Below, piece after piece: positions 24,690-35,121 of a DNA stretch of 64,000 nucleotides. The number at the start of each line of letters is the position of its first letter. Position 1 is the first letter of the stretch. The stretch spans positions 526,501 to 590,500 of the forward strand of contig BLAL01000044.1 in assembly GCA_015698045.1 (NCBI GenBank), given 5' to 3'. The stretch comes from Rhizophagus clarus (lineage: Eukaryota; Glomeromycota; Glomeromycetes; Glomerales; Glomeraceae). A program made the position numbers and the translations under genes. The notes beneath the pieces were generated by a model. That model searched no databases. It worked only from the letters and a program-made list of their open reading frames with translations, and was not told the DNA's origin.

Positions 24690-25325
24690 TACCAGAACTA
24701 TTAGAACAGATTTTACATTTCTTATTGATAGATAAATCCCTCCACCCTACTTTATTTGTTAGCTGGCTTTGGTACAGATGTGGTGCCCCTATCCTATAGA
24801 GGTATATTGAGTTAAAGAAAAATGAAGCAGAGGATAAATCTCAATTAGAAAGATTTATGAAATTAGTACATGATATGGTATACCATTCGTGGGAAGGATG
24901 AAAGCCAATTTATAGCTTACATCTAATTCATCTTAAAATAACATACTACTGTTTACTTTCAACAAAAAAATTAGAGGCATTGTGTACATGTTTCCAAATA
25001 TAATTTATTTAGATTTTAGAGGAAGTATGAAGAACGAGTCTATTGGTAAAGTTTTAAAACTAATAGTAGAGTCATACCCAAATTTAGCGTATCTTAATAT
25101 ATCCACTTTATGTAGTAGTTTTGCAGAAATTGATATAGGTCTAACTGCAATCGCAAATTCATGTCATAAATTAAAATGTTTAAATATTTTTAAACACACA
25201 GACTTTTCTGAAACATCAATTTGTAATGTTATTCGCTCTTGCCCAAGGCTCCAGCAACTTGACCTTGGCTTTTGTAAAATTACTGATATAACTATCAAAG
25301 AAATTACTGTTTGTGTCTTAATTTA
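24690..25325 (+). pseudogene. F-box/LRR protein remnant
   Basis: The frame near 24692 reads ELLEQILHFLLIDKSLHPTL then FVSWLWYRCGAPILWRYIEL, an F-box (the part that binds Skp1 in SCF ubiquitin ligases), with the usual W and PILW positions. After a stop and frameshift near 24900-24990 it continues FPNIIYLDFRGSMKNESIG and leucine-rich repeats: YPNLAYLNISTL, CHKLKCLNIF, CPRLQQLDLGFCKITD (25070-25290). Such genes are greatly expanded in AM fungi. The N-terminal Met is not clear, two breaks are visible, and the LRR stops at 25323-25325. The repeat at 24050-24402 with its TATA-like box lies just upstream. Confidence 0.65.
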
Positions 25326-25897
25326 AAGTACCCCAATTTGGAAGAGTGTAGTAATATTAGCAAAGAAGCTGTAGATCAGCCCATTTCCCCTTTTAAACTG
25401 ATCATCCCATTAAGCAGAACACCAAAGTTGTCTGAAATAGAAAAAGTATTGTATCTGACGACTGCAATTTTATTCATGGAAGAAACTACGAATAGTAAAT
25501 GTTTCGATTTTAAAAATCTGGAAGAAAACCCTGTAGTTAAAATCAGATCGTTTAATATAAAAAGTCCTCCCAATGATGTTGCGGAGAAATTAGTTAAAAT
25601 GGAACAACAATGTTTAGATTTTATTGCAAAAAGTCCCAGTTTTAAAACTTTTCGTGTTGAAATCATTCCTATTAGCCAAGGAAATTATTAAAAACGCAGA
25701 GAGTTTTCTGATTCTGAAGACTCTCTACTTCGTCCACAACAAGAAAATCTATGTTACGAATAGGGTTACTTCTTGCAAGTCAAGCCAACTGTTTGGTTTG
25801 AATATCTTTACCATAAATTTGACAAAAAAATGGCTACAAAAAAAGCTAGAAAATATGGTAACAAAATTAGAAACAACAATATTCCTCTGTTGCCTCA

Positions 25898-27424
25898 GGA
25901 CCCAGAAATATACATATAGGGGTAGGGTCTATCAATGCGTCGTCATCGTAGTGGAGTTGGACGGGGTAAGGTTTTGATTTGCGTATAATTTAGGAGATTT
26001 TTGTCCATAGTAAGGTCATTAGATTGCGTATTTTTATCAAAAATTTTTATATGTAAAAGATTTAATTTGCGTATTTTGACCTATATTTTTATTTGGCTGA
26101 TCATATATACTGTTGTAGAAAATTATTCGATATGCTAAAATACGATTTATCAATCATAAAATTTACAATTTTATAGTTTTAAATTTTTTTTTTTTAAAAG
26201 ATTTTTTTATCGGTTTTTATAACCGAAATTTTTTTTTAATATTTAATATTTTTTATCGGTTTTATAAACTGAATTTTTTTTTAATATTTATATTATTAGT
26301 AACCGAATTTTTTTTTAAAAAAAGATTTTTTATAAACCGAACCTTTTTTTTTCCACTGATTTAAAAAAATAAAAAAAAAAACTATTTATAAAAAAAAAAG
26401 TACTAGGTACTACTGAAGTATAAATTGGAACTAACGGACTCTTGCAAATATGGTGAGTTAAGTGTAAGAAGCAGAATTCAATGTTAATAAAATTTTACTA
26501 ACATTCCTTTTAGTTTTTTAGTACCTACATAATCAAGATTATTCTATTTTTTATAGCTTATTACATTGGTAAGTTTCAAATTTTTAGGAATTTTATCAAA
26601 AAATGCTTACTAATGTTTTATAATTTCTTTTTTATAGATTTCAGAATTCGATCAGAACTTGGAATTCGAGACGGGTAAGTATTTCTATAAGGAGATAAGC
26701 GGGTTTGATTTTTTATGTATTAAAGAGTATTTACTAACATTCTTTAACTTCTCTTTTGTAGATTTTGAAGTAAAATTTGGAATTCGAGACGGTTAAGTAT
26801 TCTAAAAGCGGGGGGTGTGAGTTTGAATAAAGCGTTTGCTAACTTCTCTTTTTTGCAGAATTTAGACTAGAACTTGGAATAATTCAAGATAGGTGAGTAT
26901 TTCTAAAGGAAGAAGGAGTGGGTTTATATAAGAACACTCACTAATATCCTTTAACATCTCTTTTTGTAGATTTTGAACTGGAACTTCAAATTGGAATTTA
27001 AACATATTGTAGGAATGAACTTTCAAATATAAATATCAAAAAAAAAAATAAATAATAATAAATTTTTTTCTAATTATAAAGCTATCTAAATTCGTATACA
27101 AATATTGTTAAAATATAATACATTTCATTATATTTCGTTAACATAACATAAAGAGAAACAAATATAATTTTTTTTTTTTTTTAATAAAAAAAAGACCGAT
27201 ATCAAACTGCAGATTATAGAAACTATATCATATGATATACTGCATTTTGCTGAATTAATTAATAATTGAAAATTTTAAGGTCTGAAATTTTATTTGCATA
27301 TTTTTGCGGTATTTTCAATATCAGGTGTCAAATTTGCGTACCGTTCATATAAAAAACCCTTGCGTACAGCTCATAGTAAAATTTTCTTTCATCACCTGAC
27401 CCCTATATATATATTTCTGGGTCC
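25898..27424. mobile_element. Non-autonomous TIR element, MULE-like, 1.53 kb
   Basis: Ends GGACCCAGAAATATA...TATAGGGGT (25898 on) and its inverse (27399-27424) match over 26 bp with one mismatch. The flanks are TGTTGCCTCA (25888-25897) and TGTTGCCTCC (27425-27434), a 10 bp target duplication with one difference (or 9 bp perfect). A 9-11 bp duplication is typical of Mutator-like elements. No transposase is present. The interior holds AT-rich palindromic patches (26190-26380, repeated TTATCGGTTTTTATAACCGA-type words) and an array of splice modules (26440-27010). Confidence 0.75.
26440..27010 (+). repeat. Array of intron/micro-exon modules
   Basis: Four micro-exons are bounded by near-consensus splice sites: 26638-26674 (37 nt), 26762-26792 (31 nt), 26859-26892 (34 nt) and one from 26970. 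All carry a related core (GAACTTGGAATTCGAGACGG in the first, TTTGGAATTCGAGACGG in the second, GAACTTGGAATAATTCAAG in the third). Donors are GTAAGT, GTTAAG and GTGAGT. Branch words TTACTAAT, TTTACTAAC, TTTGCTAAC and TCACTAAT precede TTTTATAG, TTTTGTAG, TTTTGCAG and TTTTGTAG. The unit period is 97-124 bp. Exon lengths are not all multiples of three and stops occur, so a protein product is not implied. Confidence 0.7.
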
Positions 27425-28451
27425 TGTTGCCTCCATCCGCTTCTCTGGAAGTTTCTATTCCTTCCTTCATATATTGTGCATGGCATGCGGATTGCTTGTT
27501 TTTAAAAAATGATGATGACAAAAATAGTTTTAGTTTGATACCCTATTACTAACGCCAAGTCTAATACGTGGTAAGAGACAGAAATATGGCAATCATAAGA
27601 AACAGAATTTTCATAGAAAAAACGAAAGACATAAAAGATAAAGATGACAAAATAATTCTAGTCCACTATCTATGACAAGTCTGAGACGTGATCGGGATAA
27701 AAGTAAGTTCTTTTACCAAAATACTAATTGCTTCCATCATCAAAATGATAACCATAATATTATTTCAGAGCATAGACCTAGTATTTGTATACCTAGAATT
27801 TTTTGTGCAAAAAAGGTCCTACAAAAAAACTGCAACGAACGTTTATGCAATTGGTACGTTGAAAATGAGCGCATTATTTTAGAAAAAGATGGTTAGATTG
27901 CCATATCATAACAAGATGATATTTGTGAAATATTAATATGTTCACACCCAGCTCCAGGTTATGAAACATTAAAAATGCCTGAAGGCTATCAGCCTACAAA
28001 TCATAAAAATAACAGAAAACTTATCATTGATAATGGATTTTGGACATGGGTTCTGGATTATTTCTTGTTCACTTATTTGATTAAAGACATATGTGACGAT
28101 ACAGGGCTTTTCCTGTAGAACTTTTTGCTCTAAATTTGGTTTTTGAGAAGCAGCAGAGGCTAAAGATAAACAGGCCATGGTCATCTTCATATTCATGTTA
28201 CGTCTTCATTAGTAAATACATTTGAATGTAAAGAAAATAGTGCCATATTTGGCAAAACAGGAAATTTTAAGCAGTATAGCATCCAAAATTATGTAGAACT
28301 TGAGAGTAAATATTTACTAAGTTCTGAAATGGGAAACGTCCTTCAAGATATTGAAATTATCAAGGATGATGTTAAAACTATAAAAAACGATATCAATAAT
28401 TTAATGTCTGCAATCAATAATCTCACTGAGGCGATTAAAGCAAAGAGCTGA

Positions 28452-30180
28452 AAAATTGAATTTGTTGCTTACAAGAAGAATATATTTTTTTCGTACCTAC
28501 GTGCAATTTCATTGTGTTTTGTAATTTAAACTAGTAATTAACAACCATCGAATAATGCGGAGGACGAGAGTTAAATATATACTTAAATATGCTTAAATAT
28601 TAATAAAATTTTTGCCCACATTTGGGCTTACTTAATAATGTCTTTTTAACCAAATATACTACATGCAGGTGATGGGTGGTGTCAGGTGTACAACTGCGTA
28701 TTGAATATGAAATTTGTTTTAGCTGTGGTAGGCTACACTATTTATTTTTCTTTGTACGATCAATAAAGCAAATTATAGATACATAATGGAATAGATTATG
28801 GGATTGTGAGAAGCGTGTATGCTAATGTATTTTTTTCGATCAAATTTTATTGTGACGAAATCATTGATCCAGAATTTGACAAATACCTGAAATAGACATC
28901 ACATGTATCACGAAAACAATTAACTGCACAAATACTTTATTCTCAAAAATTCTCGCATGTTCTCAAAATTCTTACATATATTGTTAAGGAAGGGCTCCTT
29001 GATGATCTTTAAATATGGATAGTGTTAAATTCTTTATTATTAAATTAAGTTGATCAGATATTTATGATACGTAATTTTTCCCTGAGTGTGTTCTAAGATC
29101 GATCCTGCAAATTGTATAAAAAGGTGATGTTCTAGTTAGTAAATCTTTTTATTTGCTTTATGCGAGTATAAGTAAATCCAAGAAAAAATCAAACGAAAAT
29201 TCTAATAAAATTAATAAAATTTAAAACTGCTGTTATTTGCATCATCAATATTTACAATCAAATGAACCCATATATTCTGCAAAGTAAATAATAAAGTAAG
29301 TTAGTTTATTGCTCGGTTAGCTTCTTGAAATATGTTATCACGATCTTAATCAATTTTCTGCTATAGATGTTGCATAATAAAACGCTCTTCTTATTATATA
29401 TCGGCATTTTGATCTTTGCTGAGAAAATCACTGACCATCATCACATGTACAATAGACGCAGTGAAATAAATCTCATCACATGCGATGGCACAGCAAAAGT
29501 CTGGCACAGTGCATCAAAAAAATTTATCTTATATAAGCATCTTCACTAACGCAGAAAAAATTAAGCAATAAATATCTTGTATATGAGGCAGAATGGAATT
29601 ATGTGAAAATGAATCGTGATGGTAAGTGTAAATCGTTATTGTATTATTTTTTTTATCTCAGTTGCTAATACTTCCGTAATTATAGGTTTAAAATTTCTTA
29701 ATCTCTGAGAAGTTCTCTTTCAAGAAATAATGTTTTATATAGCTGTGTGTTTGAGAGAGATATAGATAGACAAAAATTCTGTAAATATAAGTGGGATAAT
29801 TTATTTTGGAAATCTAGTATAGTAAAAGGCTGTGGGGTAAGAATCAAATAATTAGCAATAGAAGTAGTTATAGATGCTTTTCGTAAAAAATGTAATAACT
29901 TGATGCTGAGACTTGCATTAAATGACCTAGGATTCGTGTACTCTCTTTCTCTTTGATAGCATCATATATTTCATTTGTTTCTCTAATTTGCTATGTATCT
30001 AAAAAATTATTAATAAAGTTTAGCACATATTTCAGATTTTATCAATCTTGCAAGTTATAAAATATTTTAATAAATTATCGAAGATAGTAGCAATCATCAA
30101 ATTTGTTCGAATTATAACTATAATAAATAATGATACAGATAAAGCTAGCAACTACCAAAAAATAATTCAGATATTCATTG
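28452..30180. other. AT-rich spacer with one repeat copy
   Basis: Contains copy 2 of the dispersed repeat (28999-29159). A 60-residue frame at 29367-29549 (FAEKITDHHHMYNRRSEINL) is unrecognised. Nothing else can be supported. Confidence 0.4.
28999..29159 (+). repeat. Dispersed direct repeat, copy 2
   Basis: Uninterrupted copy of the repeat at 24050-24402, in the same orientation, beginning TTGATGATCTTTAAATATGG and containing TTGTATAAAAAGGTGATG. The two copies bracket about 4.6 kb containing the F-box remnant and the disrupted gene. Confidence 0.7.
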
Positions 30181-30181
30181 A

Positions 30182-30475
30182 TTCATAACTTTACCGCCGA
30201 TGAATGGTCAACATAAAGCTATAGCTTCTCTTAAGTATCTAAAGATACTAGTGAAGTTTTCGTCGCTGATGAATAGCCAACACGGAAACTTTAGCAAAAT
30301 CAATGAATCAACTGCCACCGCCGATGAATGGCCGATGTGAACAGTTGTTAGCTACTGAGTAACTCATAACTTCACTGATGATGAATGGCCGACAAGAAGC
30401 TATGACTTCTCTTAAGCATCTAAAGACACAAGTGAAGTTCTCGCTGCTGATGAATAGCCAATACGAGAAACTTAC
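30182..30475. repeat. Tandem repeat, about 184 bp period
   Basis: Copy A (30182-30290) and copy B (30366-30475) share CGATGAATGG, AGCTAT(A/G)(G/A)CTTCTCTTAAG, ATCTAAAGA, AGTGAAGTT and GCTGATGAATAGCCAA in the same order. A third GCCGATGAATGGCCGA word lies between them (30319). Higher in GC than its surroundings. Function unknown. Confidence 0.65.
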
Positions 30476-30769
30476 ACTCTTCATTTCACGGGCTTAATTG
30501 ATACTAATTTATTGAATCACATGCAGTGATAGGGATTAATTAACCATTACGCAGAATTTTATGAGATTTATACAGTATTACTAGGACTCTGGTTAATTAT
30601 AATAAAGGTCATATGCAAAAAATGTATATTTTTTGTATTTTTAATGGAAAAATCATATGAAAAAATGGGTATTTTGAGTAAAGGTTACATGCAAAAATAG
30701 AGTATCACTAAATTAGATCACAGTAAAAAAAGTATATAATTTTGGATAAATATTTAAGGTCATATGTAA

Positions 30770-31819
30770 GATAATATAGTTGTTGAGTATGATATAACCT
30801 CTGATGTTGTATAGTATAGTATGTATAATATTAACTATACTTGGTATAGATAAGGTAGATTATTTGAGATTGATAAATTTTACCGATCATTTTTTTCTTT
30901 TCATTAATCAATTTTTTTTATTTTAAATTTTTATTTTAATATTTTTTATCGGTTAATAAATTTTACCGATTATTTTTTTCTTTTCATTAATCAATTTTTT
31001 TATTTTAAATTTTTATTTTAATATTTTTTATCAGTTATTTAGACTGAAAATTTCTTTAAATTATTTTTTTTTGTTTTGTTTTTTTCTCAATAAAAGAAAT
31101 TTTATTTTTTAAGCAGCTGGAAATTTTTTTATTTTATTTATTTATTTTTTTTATACTAAAAAATGGCTTTCTTTTTTAAGAAAAGTTTTAATTACTACAT
31201 GATTAGGTAAGAATACATTATATAAAACTATGCTCTCATTAATTAGGTAAAAGTTAGCGTGAAGAGCAGGTTTTAAGGAACGTTAGTGAAATTTTACTAG
31301 CATTTCTTTTAGTATCTTGGATATTGGACTTCAAAACTCAAAATCAATGAAAGATGGGAATTTAGGAGTGGGATTTAGGAAATATTAGTAAACTTTATTA
31401 GCATTTTATTTATTTTTTTTTATTTGTAAGTACCTATTTGAACGTCTAGACGTAAATTTTGGCCTTAGATTTTGGAATAGAAAGTAAGTGTTATGAATTG
31501 GAAGTTAAAAACGTTAATAGGTGCATAAATAAATAATAAATGTAGTTAGAATAATTTTTTTAAAATTTTTTTATTGAATGTGCAAAGTCTATCGAACAAT
31601 CTAATGGCAATTTTATTGATCATGTATACTAAATTGTAAAGTATAACAGTATAGTCAGTACGATATTAAAAATTTCTATACTCAGAGTATAGTTAATTTG
31701 CAACTATACTGTATAGAAAAAAAGATATACAGTATAGAAAAATACTATACTGTATAGATTTTCATCAACTATACTATATAACATCGGAAGTTATATCATA
31801 CTCAATATCTATTAACCCC
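30770..31819. mobile_element. Non-autonomous TIR element, MULE-like, 1.05 kb
   Basis: Inverted ends share TTGAGTATGATATAAC and GATGTT(G/A)TATAGTATAG (30782-30820 and 31763-31806). The 9 bp word CATATGTAA borders both ends (30761-30769 and 31820-31828). The right end begins GGGGTTAATAG, the left has drifted to GATAATATAG. The interior has a 75 bp tandem duplication (about 30885-31040, TTTTACCGATCATTTTTTTC-type) and splice-like modules at 31250-31500. The flanks are themselves made of ATATG(C/T)AA repeats, so the target duplication could be partly coincidental. Confidence 0.6.
31250..31510 (+). repeat. Short array of intron-like modules
   Basis: TTAGGTAAAAG is followed by ATTTTACTAGCATTTCTTTTAG and a block TATCTTGGATATTGGACTTC, then AAACTTTATTAGCATTTTATTT with a further T-run and a block containing TTTTGGCCTTAGATTTTGG. 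The exon-like blocks resemble the GACTTGGAATT core of the arrays at 16-17.8 kb and 26.6-27 kb. More degraded than those arrays. Confidence 0.45.
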
Positions 31820-31854
31820 CATATGTAATGCTTTATTATAAAATGTATATTTTG

Positions 31855-32030
31855 ACTATAATGCTGTAATACTAAAGATGTTAGCCGTAATTGATTAGAC
31901 GATGCTGTAATATTACAACATACAGCATTACAGTTATGACACTTTTTGTAATATCATAATTAGGCCGTAATGCTATAATTGGGCTGTAATGTCGTAATTA
32001 GGCTGTAATGCCTTAATACTGCCTAAAGTT
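31855..32030 (+). repeat. Degenerate short tandem repeat of GTAATG(C/T)-type units
   Basis: About 17-19 bp units such as GGCTGTAATGTCGTAATTA, GGCCGTAATGCTATAATT and GGCTGTAATGCCTTAATA. A near-palindromic CTGTAATATTACAACATACAGC also lies within. Confidence 0.55.
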
Positions 32031-32230
32031 GCCTGCCAAAAGTCATTTGGCCCAATGCCAAAAGTTAAAACTCTCTATATAGTGCCGATAAGGGTGTGAT
32101 AAATGTGATTAATTGTCTGTTTTAATTTTTTAATAATGGATTTTTGACGATTTAGGGGGGTTAAATTGGATTCCTAAAATTCTTTCAGAATTATGGATTG
32201 AAGTGATTGGGATAGAGAACTGTTGGAAGT

Positions 32231-33300
32231 CTAAGTGATAATACATGAACCATTGTGATTGTGTTCAGTGGTCATGATTTTGTATTTGTTAATGTTGACT
32301 TTGATGTTGGCTAATCTGTAAAAGGAATTCACGAGATTTAAAATTGTGTTTAGTGAATCTAAAGAATTTGAACACCAAGTGGTATCATCAAGGTAACCAT
32401 TGACGCAATTAGTATATTTGTAAGTGATATCATTTTGTGAAAAGTATACGTTACAAATGTGTTTAATAGAGGTGGTATAACTTAGCGATAAATATTGATG
32501 ATTGATTAGACTGAACATAAGGTCATAATAAATGACCCATAACAGCGGAGAAATAGTGTGGCCTTGATCTATTTCTTGTAACATCAAGAAGGGGGTTGAT
32601 AACGTTTGGTTTGGTAAGATCACTTTATTGAAGCGATCAGTAAAAGTTTGATATATGAAATCTGTAATAGTATGAGGAATTTTTAAGCGTAAGAGTGACA
32701 GACGTAGTAAATGAATGTTTACTCTATCGTATACTTTACTGAGATCTTGGATGGCAATCCATAAATTTTGTTTGTCGCTTGAGGAACATTGTACTGATTG
32801 TTAAAATTTACAGATTCTATCGCATGTTGAATATTGATAAGGGGTTTGTAAGTTGATTGGCCTTTCAATCCAGCACGATTGTTATGTTGAAGTAAATTGT
32901 ATTCTGAAAGAATATTGTTGAGGCGTTGAGGAATAATAGAAAAAAGTATTTTTTGTGGTGTTTCCAATAAGGTTATAGGACGAGTGTTTGATAAAAGGTA
33001 TTCCCATTTATAGGGTTTTAGAATGGAAAAAATGAGTGCTTGTTTCCACGCTTTAGGTAAAGTAATATATTTAAGACATAAATTAAAAAAAATAACTAAT
33101 TTTGTTAAAACGAAAGGATGTAAATGACTAATGTCTTCATATGTTATTCCTAAAGGGCCAGGTGCCTTGTTGTGTAGTAAGATTTTTAAGATTTTTAATA
33201 ATTTGTCCATCATAATAGGCAAATCGAGTGAGGACTACCAAGTTGGATCAATATATGGTATTGGCATATATTCGTATTTTCACTGGTTGGGAAGATCTTC
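32231..33300 (-). pseudogene. LINE ORF2, reverse-transcriptase part
   Basis: Reads from the insertion point: KAPGPLGITYEDISHLHPFV (fingers), NTRPITLLETPQKILFSII (motif 2), then after a one-base frameshift near 32740 AIQDLSKVYDRVNIHLLRLS (motif A with the catalytic Asp), IDQGHTISPLLWVIYYDLM (motif B) and NGYLDDTTWCSN (motif C, YLDD in place of the usual YADD). Two further stops lie near 33235-33285. The residues needed for catalysis are recognisable but the frame is broken. Such a protein would copy LINE RNA at a nicked target. Confidence 0.8.
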
Positions 33301-33800
33301 CACAGGTCGAATGAAAAAAAATCGGATTTTGCTCTATTTAAAATAGCCTTGCCGACTTCAATATAGAATATGCCAAATTTTGCTTATTTTAGTATAGCCA
33401 TATCTATTTTTGCCGATTTTTGTTAAATTCTGATTTTTCAGTCATAAATGCCGATTTTAGCGGCCAATTTTTACCTTTTTTTAAATAAATGCCGATATTT
33501 AAACCGGAGATATTATATTTATTATATACTTTACCCTTTTCGTATAGTTCGAATAAAGGATTTTATCTTATTTAAAATTCTCTTGCCGACTTCAATAAGG
33601 CTTTGCCGATTATTTTACTAATTTTTTGCCGATTTTTGTTAACTTCCGATTTTTCATCCAGAAATGCCGATTTTAGCGGCCGATTTTTACCTTTTTTTTA
33701 ATTAAATGCCGATATTTAAACCAGAGATATTATATTTAGTGTAAACTTTACCGCTTTTGACACAGGTCGAATAAAGATTTTACTCTATTTAAAATAGCCT
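33301..33800. repeat. Subterminal tandem repeats, left end of the CACTA element
   Basis: A block of about 220-240 bp is repeated about 2.3 times. The units start AGGTCGAATGAAAA (33303), AGTTCGAATAAAGG (about 33546) and AGGTCGAATAAAG (about 33766). Each carries TGCCGATTTTAGCGGCC, TGCCGATATTTAAACC and CTTGCCGACTTC-type words. TGCCGATTTT and its complement recur throughout both ends, as expected for subterminal transposase or accessory-protein binding sites of CACTA elements. Confidence 0.75.
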
Positions 33801-34363
33801 TTGCCGATATTTAAATTGTAATATTTCGTAATTTTACATCATAGGATTTTTGAAATTATTTATTATACTAATAAATATAAGATACTATTCTAAATATTCT
33901 ACTTGTTTTGTACATTGAATTCCCAGTTGGTTCGATTTCACAAACAATAACTGAAGTATTCATAAGGTTGAACAGTGATAATCGAAACTGATGAGATCGC
34001 ATTGATAAGGCCTATTCCTAAAAAGTTAATTAATCACATTTAATTAAACGCTATTTAATTGTACTATTTTTTTTTTTTTTCAAAAAAAAACTTTCTTTCT
34101 GAAAGAAGAGTCTGCCTCCTATACCGTTTGCCGTCGTGTATAGTGTGTTATAGGAAAGGTGGGCTAGGTGGCCACCTAAAGTTTGTAAATAACTCTGGTA
34201 CCAAAGTTGATGATCTATTTACTATACATAGACCTCTCGCTTCGAATTTTGGTTATGATAATTCTGCCTCCTCTGTCGCATTATTCGTCGAAGTCTAAAT
34301 AGATATCATTATGACTTATGAGTAAAATATTTACAATAATAATGTAAATTCTTTAATCATAGT

Positions 34364-34612
34364 TAAAATAGGCATGATGGGATAACTCATATATCATGAG
34401 CTCTGTCTGTGCGAAGTGCCGTTTTATTTATAATCAAAGTAGACTTAAGTCGTAAGTAACTTTGATTATCATTGATTAGGAAAGTACATGCAACGAAAAT
34501 CCTTTATCAAGGGGTAAAATAGGCATGATGGGATAACTCATATATCATGAGCTCTGTCTGTGCGAAGTGCCGTTTTATTTATAATCAAAGTAGGCTTAAG
34601 TCGTAAGTAACT
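34364..34612. repeat. Direct duplication, 151 bp apart
   Basis: TAAAATAGGCATGATGGGAT and the next about 80 bases, through the stretch TGCCGTTTTATTTATAATC and the AATCAAAGT...ACTTTGATTA inverted pair, appear at 34364 and again at 34515 with almost no change. The inverted pair could form a hairpin. Confidence 0.8.
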
Positions 34613-35121
34613 TGATTATAACAATGATGATTATTGGAGAATTAAGTTGCAACATTTTTAAACATTTTTGAATAAGTGCCGTATTAATTTAATGTAATTG
34701 TTACCCTTTTCAAATAAGAAGGGCCGATTTGCAATACAGCTTTGCCGGCCTTAAATGTATTTATATAGCCAGAATAATTGTTTTATACTTTATGTGATAT
34801 TTAATTAAAATAAAATAAACCTTTGATATCTAAAAATTATTACATGATTAGAGTTATTAATCACAAAGTATGGTGCTTGTATCGTAATGCCGTAATAAAA
34901 GACCGATTTGCAATACAACTTTGCCGGCTCAAAATAAGATCTCTTGTTATCTGAATTATCTGATTTTTCACGCGGTTAGAATTAATTACGGTATATATAA
35001 CCTTTATCGTTATTCTTGTGCCAAAAAAAAATGATTGTTATAATTTAATCAAATACAAATGCTATAATTGAATTCGCCATTCCGATTTTACATATAATTC
35101 ATTTTATATTATATAAAGTTT

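Larger units (their letters stand above)
25326..28451 (+). pseudogene. Unrecognised gene disrupted by a MULE-like insertion
   Basis: From about 25380 the frame reads SPFKLIIPLSRTPKLSEIEK and on to EIIPISQGNY, a TAA at 25689-25691, then KRREFSDSEDSLLRPQQENL in the same frame, another stop, and FEYLYHKFDKKMATKKARKY up to NNNIPLLP at 25890. It resumes beyond the insertion at 27435 as SASLEVSIPSFIYCAWHADC. Excising 25898-27424 plus one target copy joins the two sides in frame. A 3' segment (about 28190-28451) reads NYVELESKYLLSSEMGNVLQ followed by a heptad-rich DIEIIKDDVKTIKNDINNLM, a predicted coiled coil, ending TGA 28449-28451. Other stops lie between. I do not recognise the family, and the joining of the 28.2 kb piece to the same gene is inferred. 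Confidence 0.5.

Noticed and set aside
24050-29159. A complete LTR retrotransposon bounded by the two direct repeats
   Set aside because: No gag, protease, reverse transcriptase or integrase motif lies between them.
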